NCBI GenBank assembly: GCA_016714985.1 | Contig: JADKBS010000012.1 | Coordinates: 124,001-188,000, forward strand | Source: Saprospiraceae bacterium | GTDB lineage: Bacteria > Bacteroidota > Bacteroidia > Chitinophagales > Saprospiraceae | Reading direction: 5' to 3' | Length of the DNA stretch: 64,000 nt | Shown: positions 25,603 to 34,420 of the stretch, one piece after another | Layout: every line of letters begins with the position of its first letter | Numbering within the stretch: position 1 is the stretch's first letter | Made by a program: the position numbers and the translations under genes | The notes under the pieces: model-generated | What the model was told of the DNA's origin: nothing | The model's input: only the letters and a program-made list of their open reading frames with translations | Databases searched by the model: none

Positions 25603-26499
25603 TTACTTGACAATGAACAGGCTCACATCCATTTCACCGTTAATCTCCACTTCTTTAGTTGTCATGATGAGTGGAATTGGCAATACTCCGGTAATGCTAA
25701 TGGATGCGGGGAATTTGATGCCGTTGACATCCTTGTAATCCTTGATGTCGTTGGTAATGAGTGTCCCACGCTTGTCCTCTATTTCACGGACTTTAAGGCT
25801 GGTTTCCATGTCGAAATAGTGGGTCTTCTTGGCACCAGATGGGTATTCGACCTGAATTTTATACGCCTTCTTGCCTTCAATCATCTCGATACCCTTTAGT
25901 TCTGTTTTGACACCCAATTGCTGGTAGAAACGCTCAGGGAAGAGATGGCCGTCAATCTTCATGTCTTCCAAATCAGTTCCTTCCATGGCCGATTTTTTCC
26001 CCTGTTGAATATTGATGCCTTTTTCGCCATCAAAGATCGACTGCATGATGATATTTCCCATCATGGATTGGGCCATCTCCAACTTGTTGGGAGCCATGTG
26101 ATTGAGTTCGGTCGTCAGTTCCATGCCTTGTATGCTGGCAGAGGTGTTCATATAAACGGACTTGATTTCATCCAATTTCTTTCCGCCGACAGCATTCAAA
26201 TAATCGGTAAGAACAGTTTGTGCAGTTGCGCCAGCAGGTATGTCCATGCCTGCCTGTTCTATTGGATTGCCATAGACGTCATAAAAACGCAGCTTTTTGT
26301 CGGCAGAGAATAGGGTCAGCTTGTCGGAAACGTCGTCCTTGTTGCCAACGACCAAAATATGTGCATTTTCAGGCGAAATATACTTGGCAGCCATTGCCTT
26401 GATGTCGGCAGCGGATACCATGCTTAGGTTCTTCAGGTAGTTAGCGTAATAGTCAGCAGGCAGGTTGAAGCGGGCGGTGTTGAGTGCAAAACGGGCCAC
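25603..26499 (-). CDS. M16 peptidase-like non-catalytic subunit, C-terminal part
   Basis: Continuation, in another frame, of the gene that starts at 27677. True coding in this frame begins near 26535 (NFARSLEDPSTVARFALNTARF). The rest of the second M16 half-domain follows and then an extra C-terminal domain of about 180 residues (ending MTTKEVEINGEMDVSLFIVK). That tail resembles outer-membrane lipoprotein-sorting-like beta domains found in Bacteroidota M16 proteins. The break sits at 26536-26540, where adding one G restores MTGSNFARSLEDP, so a consensus indel is likely. The final stop is followed by a terminator. Confidence 0.85.
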   Translation of the reverse strand: MARFALNTARFNLPADYYANYLKNLSMVSAADIKAMAAKYISPENAHILVVGNKDDVSDKLTLFSADKKLRFYDVYGNPIEQAGMDIPAGATAQTVLTDYLNAVGGKKLDEIKSVYMNTSASIQGMELTTELNHMAPNKLEMAQSMMGNIIMQSIFDGEKGINIQQGKKSAMEGTDLEDMKIDGHLFPERFYQQLGVKTELKGIEMIEGKKAYKIQVEYPSGAKKTHYFDMETSLKVREIEDKRGTLITNDIKDYKDVNGIKFPASISITGVLPIPLIMTTKEVEINGEMDVSLFIVK

Positions 26500-27677
26500 C
26501 GTGGAAGGGTCTTCCAGCGAGCGGGCGAAATTGCTTCGGTCATTACGTTTTTCACCATATTCAGTTCATCGGCAGGCACTTCCGCTGAGCGTATGCGGTT
26601 CAGCTCTGCCAGGAACTGTACGATGGCGCTGTCGGTCACTTCATTGCGCACACTTGCATTGGCATTAAAAAAGCCGATGACAGGGTCTGGCGAAAGCACT
26701 GACCGGGAGCCATAAGTGTAGGCATGTTTCTCCCGAAGGTTTTGATTCAGGCGACTTCCGAAATAGCTGCCCAGGATGGTGTTCATCACACTGGCCTTGA
26801 TGGCATCCTCGGCACCGTTTTTCAGTTCAATTGGATAGGTGACGTTGATGACCGATTGCACCGCACCTGCTTTGTCCACAAAGTCGATTTGTGTGGCGGC
26901 TGGCTTCTGCGGCGTGTCAAACTTGCCCTTTTTCACTTCACCCTGCTTCCATTCGCCAAAGTATTTTGGTGCAATTTTCTTGGCATCCACTATACTGATA
27001 TCGCCCGTAATAATGAGATAGGAGATATTTGGTTTGAAATTGGTCTGGTAGAATTCCTTGCATTTCTCCACCGTAATTTTCTCCAACGTTTTTTCCGTCA
27101 CAACCTCACCGTATGGGTGGTTTTTGCCAAAATTTATAGCGCTTGCCACGTTTTCAGCAATAGCATTGGGGTCGTCCTTGGCTTGTGCCAAGGCAGAAAC
27201 GGCCTGCTTTTTAGACTTATCGAATTCTTCCACAGGAAAGGTTGGGTTGAGCAGCACATCGGCCATCACTTCCAGCAGTTTATCCTGATAGCGGCTCAAG
27301 CAACTGCCCCTTACGCCAGTTTCGCTGGTGCTCAGGGAAGCGCCCATGAAGTCAACCGTTTCATCAATTTGGGCCTTTGTGCGGGTCGTGGTGCCTTTGT
27401 TGAGCAGTTGGCCAGCCAATTCGGCTGTACCTGTCAAATCACCCTCAACACTTGGCGGAACATCCACGAACAATTGAAAGGACACCCTTGGCAATTTATG
27501 GTTTTCAACCACGATGACCTTCAGTCCATTTTTCAAGGTGAACTGCTCGGCCTTCCCCAATTCTATTTTAGGAGCAGGCCCAGGCTTAGGTGCTGCTTTT
27601 CGAAAATCATTCTGTGCCACCGCCCATTGAGCGAAAAGCAACAGAGCCATTGTTTTAAGAAAGAATATTTTTTTCAT
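26433..27677 (-). CDS. M16 peptidase-like non-catalytic subunit, N-terminal part
   Basis: Second gene of an M16 (insulinase/processing-peptidase) pair. Signal peptide MKKIFFLKTMALLLFAQWAVA is followed by the M16 N-domain. At the place of the zinc motif HxxEH the sequence reads TAELAGQLLNKGTT, so this subunit is not catalytic; it keeps the M16 C-domain R/Y region (REKHAYTYGSRS). As in other bacterial M16 pairs it probably completes the substrate chamber of the active subunit encoded just upstream (27781-29103). After about 26535 the frame is wrong (the product ends PARWKTLPRWPVL and on) because of a one-base deletion; the true chain continues in the adjoining feature at 25603-26499. Confidence 0.88.
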   Translation of the reverse strand: MKKIFFLKTMALLLFAQWAVAQNDFRKAAPKPGPAPKIELGKAEQFTLKNGLKVIVVENHKLPRVSFQLFVDVPPSVEGDLTGTAELAGQLLNKGTTTRTKAQIDETVDFMGASLSTSETGVRGSCLSRYQDKLLEVMADVLLNPTFPVEEFDKSKKQAVSALAQAKDDPNAIAENVASAINFGKNHPYGEVVTEKTLEKITVEKCKEFYQTNFKPNISYLIITGDISIVDAKKIAPKYFGEWKQGEVKKGKFDTPQKPAATQIDFVDKAGAVQSVINVTYPIELKNGAEDAIKASVMNTILGSYFGSRLNQNLREKHAYTYGSRSVLSPDPVIGFFNANASVRNEVTDSAIVQFLAELNRIRSAEVPADELNMVKNVMTEAISPARWKTLPRWPVLHSTPPASTCLLTITLTT

Positions 27678-27780
27678 AAAATGTTGAAAATCTTTGATTT
27701 GTGGTATTTTTTAGTCAATGGGGTCAAAGCTGCGCAATCCGCATTTGTCATTCCCGAATGGAACCTAATCCACATTCGAA

Positions 27781-29103
27781 TCACGGTGTTTTCGGTTTTG
27801 GCAAATAGTAAAGCACCACCCGGTTATCCTTGGTAAGGTACTTCTTGGCCACCCGCTGGATGTCCTCACGGGTCACCTTCATGTAGCGCTCTATTTCCGT
27901 GTTGATGAGGTTGGCTTCGCCAAAATAGGTGTGGTAATTGGCAAGGCTCTCAGCAATGCCCTGCACGGTGCTGTTCGTTGTGATGAAATCATTCTCAACT
28001 TGGTTGCGCAGTTTTTGGAACTCCGTCTCGCCAATCAACTCGTTCTGTACCCGTTGCACCTCAGCGTCCATGCTGGCTTCCATGTCTTTAGGGTCAACGC
28101 CTGCGTTGCAGATGCCAAATGCAATACTCACACCGGGGTCTTCCATCGAGAGTGGGAAATTGCCCACGAAAAGGGCTTTCTGCTGTTGGTCAACCAGTGC
28201 CTTGTGGAGGCGGGAGCTTTCACCTTGGGACAACAATTGCGAAAGCATCGTCACTGCATAATAATCAGGTGTGCCCTGGGCAGGTATGCGATAGGTCTGG
28301 ATGACTGCCGGCAGTTGCACATTATCGAAGATGGTGTCACGTACCTCGCCGCCAAGTTCCGGTTCAACAATCTTAGGGCGGTAGGGTTCTTGCCGCTTGG
28401 GGATGCCGGAAAAGTACTTGTTAACCAATGATTTGGCCTCTTCAATATTGATGTCGCCAGCGATGGAAAGCGTGGCGTTGTTCGGCACATAATAGTCGGC
28501 ATAGAACTGCTTATAATCCTGCTCTTGTGCAGCATCCAAATGGTCCATGTAACCGATGATGGGCCATTTATAGGGGTGATTGCGGAAGGCCCGTTTCATG
28601 GACTCCTCCAGTACACTGCCGTAGGGCTGGTTGTCCACCCGCTGGCGGCGCTCTTCCTTCACCACTTGGCGTTGTGTTTCGATGCCCACTTGCTCCACTT
28701 TGGCATGGAGCATCCGCTCCGATTCGAGCCAAAGTCCAAGACCTAATTGGTTGGAAGGGAGCACCTCATAGTAAAAAGTACGGTCCCAGCTTGTGTTGGC
28801 ATTGTTCGTGCCGCCCGCTTCTTGGATATAGTCATCGAACTCACCACGGGCGATGTTCTCAGAGCCTTCAAACAACAAGTGCTCAAAGAAGTGTGCAAAG
28901 CCCGTGCGGTCTGGCTTCTCGTTTTTAGAGCCGACATGGTACAGCACGGAAACTGCAACTATAGGCGTCGAATGGTCTTCGTGGAGGATGACGTGCAGCC
29001 CATTGGGCAGGTCATATTCCGTGAAATTGATTTTGTTGGCTTGCGCAAACAGGCAGTATGCGCCCAGGATGAACAAGCTCATGGAAACAACTTTCTTCGT
29101 CAT
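27781..29103 (-). CDS. M16 zinc metallopeptidase, catalytic subunit
   Basis: A 440-residue exported M16 peptidase. The ATG start gives the signal peptide MTKKVVSMSLFILGAYCLFA. The inverted zinc motif HFFEH is at 71-75, with the distal Glu in VVKEERRQR. The M16 C-domain follows (RLHKALVDQQQKALFVG). It degrades peptides or processes proteins in the periplasm and probably pairs with the HxxEH-lacking subunit whose gene starts 103 bp downstream. Length fits the two-subunit bacterial form. No frameshift is seen here, unlike its partner. Confidence 0.94.
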   Translation of the reverse strand: MTKKVVSMSLFILGAYCLFAQANKINFTEYDLPNGLHVILHEDHSTPIVAVSVLYHVGSKNEKPDRTGFAHFFEHLLFEGSENIARGEFDDYIQEAGGTNNANTSWDRTFYYEVLPSNQLGLGLWLESERMLHAKVEQVGIETQRQVVKEERRQRVDNQPYGSVLEESMKRAFRNHPYKWPIIGYMDHLDAAQEQDYKQFYADYYVPNNATLSIAGDINIEEAKSLVNKYFSGIPKRQEPYRPKIVEPELGGEVRDTIFDNVQLPAVIQTYRIPAQGTPDYYAVTMLSQLLSQGESSRLHKALVDQQQKALFVGNFPLSMEDPGVSIAFGICNAGVDPKDMEASMDAEVQRVQNELIGETEFQKLRNQVENDFITTNSTVQGIAESLANYHTYFGEANLINTEIERYMKVTREDIQRVAKKYLTKDNRVVLYYLPKPKTP

Positions 29104-29326
29104 TGTTGATGCGTTAGATGATTTTTTCAATGAAAATAATTTGGTAATGAAGGCGAAATGTCGCTGTCGTGAACTGATTCGCCTTTGTCAAAAGCTGCAA
29201 AAAACAGTGCAAATATGGGCTGGAAAATCCAGAACCGTCCATGCTTTCGAGCAATTTGATTGCCTCATAGACAAACGCAAACTTCGAAAGGTTGTTTACC
29301 AGTAGCACCTACTGCCAGTGCGTTCC

Positions 29327-29334
29327 TACTTTTG
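29327..29334 (+). promoter_or_regulatory. Putative -7 element (TACTTTTG) of ribD
   Basis: TACTTTTG matches TAnnTTTG about 70 bp before the ribD ATG. No good -33 box is present at the usual spacing, and no FMN-riboswitch-like structure was recognised in the short leader. Confidence 0.35.
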
Positions 29335-29405
29335 AGGCTCAAAGTAGGTAAGCAACCCAGATTTGCCTCCTACATTTGGAGCACATACAGTGCATTTAAC
29401 GCAAA

Positions 29406-30467
29406 ATGACCCACGAAATTTTCATGCATCGCTGTTTCGATTTGGCCCGTCTCGGTGCGGGCCATGTCAGCCCAAACCCAATGGTGGGGGCAGTGCTTGT
29501 GTACGAGGGCCGCATCATCGGGGAGGGTTGGCATAGGCAATATGGCAAGGCACATGCCGAGGTGAACTGTATCGCTGCGGTAAGGGATGAGGACCGCCAT
29601 TTAATTGAAAAATCAACCCTGTACGTTTCGCTCGAACCCTGCTGTTTCCAAGGGAAAACGCCGCCATGCACCAATTTGATTTTGCGGAGCAATATCAAGA
29701 AAGTGGTCATCTCCTGTCTAGACGAAACGCCAGAGGTGCGGGGCAAGGGCGTCGAGATTTTGCGCAGTGCAGGCATTGAAGTGGAGGTAGGAATTTTGGA
29801 GGGGTCTCCTTTTAAACCGAGCGATTTTAGGAACACGTTTGTTGCCAAGCAACGCCCTTTTATACAACTGAAATTTGCGCAATCGGCAGATGGCTACATG
29901 GGGATGAATGGCAAGCAGGTTTGGTTCAGCAACCATTTCTCGCAGGTGCTGGCACACAAGGGTAGGGCAGCGTTCGATGCCATTTTGGTGGGAACCAACA
30001 CAGCGTTGACCGACAACCCTTCTTTGAGCAACCGATATTGGCCTGGCAAATCGCCGCTCCGAATTGTGCTGGACAAGCAAAGGAAGGTTCCCAGCGACGC
30101 CAACCTGTTGCAAAGCACCCAACCGACTTGGGTGGTTTGTGAAAAACGACTGGCAAAAGACAACCCCACCGATTTCCTACACTTCCTAGCGCTTGCATTT
30201 GATAAGGAGTTACTCGAAAACCTCCTAGCCGAATTGTTCCAACACCGCATAACCTCGCTCATTGTGGAGGGAGGAGCAACCACAATCCGCCATTTTATGG
30301 AAAAAGAACTGTGGGACGAGGCCGCTATTTTCAGCACAAAGCTTCGCCTTGGTGGCGGCATCTCCGCTCCCACGCCCGTAGGTGTTGAACTGGAAAGGTT
30401 AGCGTTAGGGGGCGATACTTTAACGGTCATTAGGAATCAGCAGCCGAAGGCGTTAAACTTTGTTTAA
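29406..30467 (+). CDS. ribD: Bifunctional riboflavin deaminase/reductase RibD
   Basis: Carries out two steps of riboflavin synthesis: deamination of 2,5-diamino-6-ribosylamino-4(3H)-pyrimidinone 5'-phosphate and NADPH-dependent reduction of the ribosyl side chain. The N-terminal deaminase domain holds HAE (H50, A51, E52) and the zinc cysteines C79 and C88 in PCCFQGKTPPC. The reductase domain (about 150-353) has KFAQSADGYMGMNG, VGTNTALTDNPSL and LIVEGGATT. Length of 353 is normal. It is not next to other rib genes here. The start is the only ATG before the conserved HEIFMHRCFDLARLG. Confidence 0.96.
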   Translation: MTHEIFMHRCFDLARLGAGHVSPNPMVGAVLVYEGRIIGEGWHRQYGKAHAEVNCIAAVRDEDRHLIEKSTLYVSLEPCCFQGKTPPCTNLILRSNIKKVVISCLDETPEVRGKGVEILRSAGIEVEVGILEGSPFKPSDFRNTFVAKQRPFIQLKFAQSADGYMGMNGKQVWFSNHFSQVLAHKGRAAFDAILVGTNTALTDNPSLSNRYWPGKSPLRIVLDKQRKVPSDANLLQSTQPTWVVCEKRLAKDNPTDFLHFLALAFDKELLENLLAELFQHRITSLIVEGGATTIRHFMEKELWDEAAIFSTKLRLGGGISAPTPVGVELERLALGGDTLTVIRNQQPKALNFV

Positions 30468-30516
30468 AGTGTCCATACTACACCATTACAACGCATCCAC
30501 AACTGTTCTCTAATCG

Positions 30517-30524
30517 TAATTTTG
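30517..30524 (+). promoter_or_regulatory. Putative -7 element (TAATTTTG) of the thioredoxin-like gene
   Basis: TAATTTTG matches TAnnTTTG 29 bp before the ATG at 30554; no -33 TTTG box at 18-19 bp was found. Confidence 0.4.
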
Positions 30525-30553
30525 CAGTCACAATCTGGAAAAGAGAAAGAAGT

Positions 30554-31114
30554 ATGAAGCAAGTATTTTTTGCAATTGGAGCCTTGGTATTGTTGTTGAC
30601 GGCCTTTGCCTTCCGTAGGCTAGAGGCTCCTGTTAAATCCGAAAACAAAGACGCCATCAATTGGATTACTTGGGAGCAGATGATGGAGAAATCAAAAAAG
30701 CAGAAACGTAAAGTGGTCGTTGATGTTTACACGGACTGGTGTGGTTGGTGCAAGCGCATGGACGCCACTACATTCAGCGAGCCTTGCCTCGCAAAGTACA
30801 TCAACGAGAACTACTACGCCGTGAAGTTCGATGCAGAACAAAAACAGGAAATCGTATTCAAAGACAAGTCCTATAAGTTCGTTAAAAATGGGATGCGGGG
30901 CTACCACGAACTGGCTGCTGAGATTACGCATGGCCAGTTGAGCTTTCCGACCGTGGTGTTCTTAGATGAAAAAATTGAGGTTATCCAGTCCATACCCGGC
31001 TACCGTGATGCAAAGGAATTTGAGACGATTGCTACCTATTTTGGACGTAATGAGTACCTGAAAACGCCCTGGGAAACTTATGAGAAGAATTATAAGCCCC
31101 TTCCGAAAAAATGA
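30554..31114 (+). CDS. Exported thioredoxin-fold protein (DUF255-like)
   Basis: A 186-residue thioredoxin-fold protein with an N-terminal signal/anchor helix (residues 4-20) and a CxxC active site CGWC at 63-66 (YTDWCGWCKRMD). The cis-Pro region is LSFPTVVFLDE. The layout matches periplasmic thioredoxin-like proteins of the thioredoxin_7/DUF255 group in Bacteroidota. It is a disulfide oxidoreductase candidate with unknown partners. It has its own -7 element and a strong terminator downstream, so it is monocistronic. Confidence 0.88.
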   Translation: MKQVFFAIGALVLLLTAFAFRRLEAPVKSENKDAINWITWEQMMEKSKKQKRKVVVDVYTDWCGWCKRMDATTFSEPCLAKYINENYYAVKFDAEQKQEIVFKDKSYKFVKNGMRGYHELAAEITHGQLSFPTVVFLDEKIEVIQSIPGYRDAKEFETIATYFGRNEYLKTPWETYEKNYKPLPKK

Positions 31115-31127
31115 CCTGTTTTCAAAT

Positions 31128-31173
31128 AAAATAAACGGCCTGTTGGTGTGAAACCGACAGGCCGTTTTATTTT
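31128..31173 (+). terminator. Intrinsic terminator after the thioredoxin-like gene
   Basis: Arms AAAATAAACGGCCTGT and ACAGGCCGTTTTATTTT pair almost perfectly around a short GTGTGAAACC loop region. AT-rich ends on both sides allow bidirectional use. Confidence 0.8.
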
Positions 31174-31248
31174 CGCCCAATCCGCAATCCCTGTCTGCCG
31201 AACAGGCAGGCACAATCCCTGGGGGCCAAATCCGAAATCCGAAATCGA

Positions 31249-32481
31249 ATGTCTCATACCCTTTTCGAAATCAACGAGTTCATCCGCCGGGTCATCACAT
31301 TGAACCTGCCGGAACCGCTTTGGGTGCGGGCAGAACTGGCTGATGTGAAGGTTTCGAGGGGGCATTATTACCTCGACCTTGTACAGAAAGCGGAAGGCAG
31401 CAATGAGGTGATAGCTCAAGGCCAAGGGGTTATTTGGAACAAGGAATACCGCAAACTGCAAAAAAAAATTGGGGCGCTGCTCGAAAACCTGCTGCAACCG
31501 GGCATGGAGGTCTTGTGCTTCGCAAAGCCGGAGTTCCACGAGCGTTACGGGATGAAGCTGATGGTGGAGGATATTGACCCGGCACACACACTTGGCAAAT
31601 TGGAAATACAGCGCCGGGAAACCCTTGCGAAACTGCAAAAATTGGGCTTGCTGGAGAAAAATGGACGTTTGCCGATGCCTGTTGTGCTCCAACGAATCGC
31701 AGTGCTTTCTTCTGACAAGGCGGCAGGGTTTCAGGATTTTCTGAAGCACCTCAACCACAATTCGTTCGGCTATCGGATCAAGCTGGATTTCTACCAAGTG
31801 GCCGTGCAAGGCACATCGGTGGAAAAGGAGGTGATGTCCCAGTTGGACGTTGTTGCAAAGTGCAGTACAGATTATGATTGCGTGGCCATCATCCGGGGTG
31901 GGGGAGCGAGGCTCGATTTGGCAGCTTTTGACAGCCTGCCATTGGCCATTTCAGTGGCAAATATGCCACTTCCTGTGCTGATTGGTATTGGGCATGATGT
32001 GGATGAGACCGTTCTTGACCTTGTGGCACACTCATCGCTCAAGACGCCGACAGCCGTAGCTGATTTTATTTTGCATCGCAACCTCGAATTTGAGTCCAAA
32101 ATGGCGAACCTCGGTCTGGCTGTCAAAAATTTGGCTTCTGCTAAAATCAACGAGCAACAGACGAAACTATATAACTTATCACAACTGCTTGATTTTCAAT
32201 TGAAAACTAATTTTCGCCGATATGCACAGATGCTTGACTATCTCCAAAAAGAGCTGCCTTTGCTGACCAAACGGCTGATTGGCAACCAACAAAAAACGCT
32301 GGGACAAATGGATAAACTCGTCCGGTTGCTCGGACCAGAAACGGCCCTAAAGCGAGGCTTCGCCATGGTTTTTCATGAAGAGAGACAGTTGACGGATGCT
32401 GCCAACCTGAAAGTTGGGGACGAAGTACGAGTGCAATTGAAAAACGGGGGCTTTATTTCCATTTTCAAAAAAACAACGTAA
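31249..32481 (+). CDS. xseA: Exodeoxyribonuclease VII large subunit
   Basis: Large subunit of the single-strand-specific exonuclease VII (410 residues). An OB-fold DNA-binding domain comes first (about 1-100, LPEPLWVRAELADVKVSRGHYY). The catalytic domain follows (RIAVLSSDKAAGFQDFLKHL, IIRGGGARLDLAAFDS, LIGIGHDVDETVLDLVAH, TPTAVADF). A long coiled-coil arm and a C-terminal beta segment (RGFAMVFHEERQLTDA) complete it. The last codon ACG and the TAA stop straddle the left end of a MITE. Without the insertion the frame would read Thr-Pro-TGA and overlap the xseB start as ATGA. The protein has therefore lost little or nothing. Confidence 0.96.
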   Translation: MSHTLFEINEFIRRVITLNLPEPLWVRAELADVKVSRGHYYLDLVQKAEGSNEVIAQGQGVIWNKEYRKLQKKIGALLENLLQPGMEVLCFAKPEFHERYGMKLMVEDIDPAHTLGKLEIQRRETLAKLQKLGLLEKNGRLPMPVVLQRIAVLSSDKAAGFQDFLKHLNHNSFGYRIKLDFYQVAVQGTSVEKEVMSQLDVVAKCSTDYDCVAIIRGGGARLDLAAFDSLPLAISVANMPLPVLIGIGHDVDETVLDLVAHSSLKTPTAVADFILHRNLEFESKMANLGLAVKNLASAKINEQQTKLYNLSQLLDFQLKTNFRRYAQMLDYLQKELPLLTKRLIGNQQKTLGQMDKLVRLLGPETALKRGFAMVFHEERQLTDAANLKVGDEVRVQLKNGGFISIFKKTT

Positions 32482-32608
32482 CTGTTTAGGTGGGTGTGGG
32501 AGGAGAGAGAAAAAATTTCATTTTTTCTCTCTCCTCCCACATTTTGGGGTGTTTTTTTGGGAAAAATTGAAAATTTTTCCCAAAAAACACCCCCTGCTAA
32601 GTAGTTAC
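32478..32608 (+). mobile_element. 131-bp MITE-like element, copy 1 (8-bp TSD), between xseA and xseB
   Basis: Non-coding element with ends GTAACTGTTTAGG and its near-complement CTAAGTAGTTAC, holding two hairpins: a purine-rich one (GTGGGAGGAGAGAGAAA and complement) and one of GGGGTGTTTTTTTGGG with its complement. It is flanked by a perfect 8-bp direct repeat AAAACAAC (32470-32477 and 32609-32616). A second copy of equal length lies at 34421-34551 in reverse. GTAA ends and 8-bp duplications are the hallmark of IS66-family transposition, so an IS66 transposase supplied in trans is inferred. Confidence 0.9.
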
Positions 32609-32619
32609 AAAACAACACC

Positions 32620-32820
32620 ATGACAAAGCAAAAAACAAAACTGACGTATGAAACCGCTTTGCAGGAACTGCAAAGCATCGTTGCCCAATTACAAGAGGAG
32701 GCCGTGAGTATGGACGACCTTTCGGAGAAAGTAAACTGGGCCACGGAATTGTTGAATTTTTGTAAGGAACGATTACGACAGACGGAGGAACAGGTTGAAA
32801 GACTGATACGGACGGAATGA
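32620..32820 (+). CDS. xseB: Exodeoxyribonuclease VII small subunit
   Basis: A 66-residue helical protein matching XseB: LTYETALQELQSIVAQLQ, then EEAVSMDDLSEKVNWATELL and CKERLRQTEEQVERL. It binds the coiled-coil arms of XseA in the exonuclease VII complex. It begins 3 bp after the right-hand target duplication of the MITE; ancestrally its ATG overlapped the xseA stop. The last seven codons lie in one arm of a 76-bp palindrome shared with the 3' end of the convergent OmpA gene. Confidence 0.94.
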   Translation: MTKQKTKLTYETALQELQSIVAQLQEEAVSMDDLSEKVNWATELLNFCKERLRQTEEQVERLIRTE

Positions 32821-32873
32821 AAAATGGGCCACCAATTGGCGGCCCATTTTTCATTCCGTCCGTATCAGTCTTT
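32798..32873. repeat. 76-bp quasi-perfect palindrome covering the 3' ends of xseB and the OmpA gene
   Basis: Arms 32798-32835 and 32836-32873 (38 bp each) are complementary except for one position (32831/32840). The centre is CCAATTGG. The inner part (AAAATGGGCC... with GGCCCATTTTT) looks like a bidirectional terminator, but the arms continue through coding sequence on both sides, up to the stop codon of the OmpA gene. The arm length is far beyond what a terminator needs. Confidence 0.92.
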
Positions 32874-34302
32874 AATCCACATACATCTCAAACTCCACCC
32901 GCCTGTTTTGCTCCCTGCCTGGCGCAAAGCGGTTGTCGCCAATGGGCTTGGTTTCTCCATATCCTGTATGGCTGATGCGGCCAGCAGGAATACGCTTTGA
33001 AACGAGGTAATCAAAGCAGGTTTTGGCCCGCTTTTCAGATAGTTTCAGGTTTTCTTCTGCTTCGCCAATGCTATCGGTATGGCCACTGATGCGCAGCTTT
33101 TGGCCAGGGTACTTCAGCATGATGCCGGCTATTTCATCAAGGGTTTTGTAGCTGCTCTGCAGCAATTTGGCACTACCAGTCTCAAACTGAACAGCCTTCA
33201 TGGCGAACTGGAGCACCTCTTTTTCCTCCTGCTTCAATTCAGGGCAGCCTTTGTTGGAGGCAGGGCCAGCCGTTTCTGGACAGCGGTCTTCCGGGTCAAT
33301 GAGGCCATCGCCGTCGGTATCGGGGCAGCCCTTGTCAGCAGCGGTGCCAGCTATGGTGGGGCATTTGTCGTCAGCATCGGCCACGCCATCGCCATCTTGG
33401 TCGGGGCAGCCTTTGGTGTATTTCGAACCGGGGGTGTCTGGGCACTTATCATCTGCATCTGCAATGCCATCGCCATCACGGTCGGTGACGGGGCAGCCGT
33501 TCAATTCAGGTTTACCGGGTTCATCGGGGCAGCGGTCTTTTTGGTCGGCAATGCCATCGCCATCACGGTCAGGGCAACCGCCCAAGGCAGGTTTACCAGC
33601 TTCGTTCGGGCACTCGTCAACTTTGTCGGCCACGCCATCGCCATCGGCATCAGGGCAGCCGAAGGTCGCTGGGGTGCCAGGTTCGTCGGGGCATTGGTCT
33701 TCATCGTCGGTGATGCCGTCTTTGTCACGGTCGGTAGGCTTTTTCTCAATTTTACCACCGCCAATCGTAATCCAGATGCCAAGAGCATGTTGGAGTTGGT
33801 TGCGGTTTTCATTTAGGTCGAAGCGGTATTGTGATTCTGCGCTGATGTAAAGGTTGGGAGAAACCAAGACGTTTAGGCCAAGGCCAACTGGGAACTCTGG
33901 GTTCATTTCCCAATCGTTGGTCGTCTCGGTCATCAGGCCCGCCCCTCCCAAGAGGTAAGGGTAAATCTTTGCTTCAGGCTTAGTGAACTTCAATTGGAGC
34001 AAGGCATCCAAACTGCCGATGAGGTCAGCATTGCCAGCATCGCCATCAGCGTTGATTGGCAGGTATGCCTTGCCTACCTTGAGCGGAAGGGCGAGGTTAA
34101 ACGCTTTGCCAAGGTGGCGGATATAGGTTAATTCTGCGCCGCTCGTGTAGTCGTACTTGTCGAATTTTTGCGAAATAGGGAACTGGAAATTGTTCCAAGT
34201 CCAGCGGAAAGCCAATGCATTGGGTGCGCCCTCGTGCTGCGCAGACAGCTGACCCAGCAATAGCATGAAAAGGAAGGTGGTAGTAATGACAGCCTTTTTC
34301 AT
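32872..34302 (-). CDS. OmpA-family porin with thrombospondin type 3 repeats
   Basis: A 476-residue outer-membrane protein: signal peptide MKKAVITTTFLFMLLLGQLSAQ and an N-terminal beta-barrel (about 25-195). Calcium-binding TSP3 repeats follow (about 198-355; DRDGDGIADADDKCPDTPG and similar, seven Asp-rich units). A C-terminal OmpA peptidoglycan-binding domain ends the chain (about 365-476; RISGHTDSIGEAEENLKLSEKRA with RVEFEMYV, each within the family consensus). It links the outer membrane to the cell wall. The gene is flanked upstream by a MITE (118 bp before the ATG) and overlaps a long palindrome at its stop. A TACCTTTT near the start could be its -7 element. Confidence 0.94.
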   Translation of the reverse strand: MKKAVITTTFLFMLLLGQLSAQHEGAPNALAFRWTWNNFQFPISQKFDKYDYTSGAELTYIRHLGKAFNLALPLKVGKAYLPINADGDAGNADLIGSLDALLQLKFTKPEAKIYPYLLGGAGLMTETTNDWEMNPEFPVGLGLNVLVSPNLYISAESQYRFDLNENRNQLQHALGIWITIGGGKIEKKPTDRDKDGITDDEDQCPDEPGTPATFGCPDADGDGVADKVDECPNEAGKPALGGCPDRDGDGIADQKDRCPDEPGKPELNGCPVTDRDGDGIADADDKCPDTPGSKYTKGCPDQDGDGVADADDKCPTIAGTAADKGCPDTDGDGLIDPEDRCPETAGPASNKGCPELKQEEKEVLQFAMKAVQFETGSAKLLQSSYKTLDEIAGIMLKYPGQKLRISGHTDSIGEAEENLKLSEKRAKTCFDYLVSKRIPAGRISHTGYGETKPIGDNRFAPGREQNRRVEFEMYVD

Positions 34303-34420
34303 CTCAATAGGTTTATAGTTAAAAGGTAGGATAAGCCTCAGTTATGGTGTGTGCTTGTCGTCATTCGATGGGGCTTTATGGTAAAATGACAAGACCCACT
34401 GTGCAGTTGTTTGATATGAC

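Noticed and set aside
26724..27836. 370-codon plus-strand frame opposite the M16 gene
   Set aside because: The minus strand carries a clear M16 domain and a signal peptide; the plus reading is rich in Phe/His/Gln as expected for a shadow frame.
33079..33850. Long plus-strand frames opposite the OmpA/TSP3 gene
   Set aside because: Repetitive Ala/Val/Gly or Ser/Pro content mirrors the Asp/Gly-rich TSP3 repeats on the other strand.
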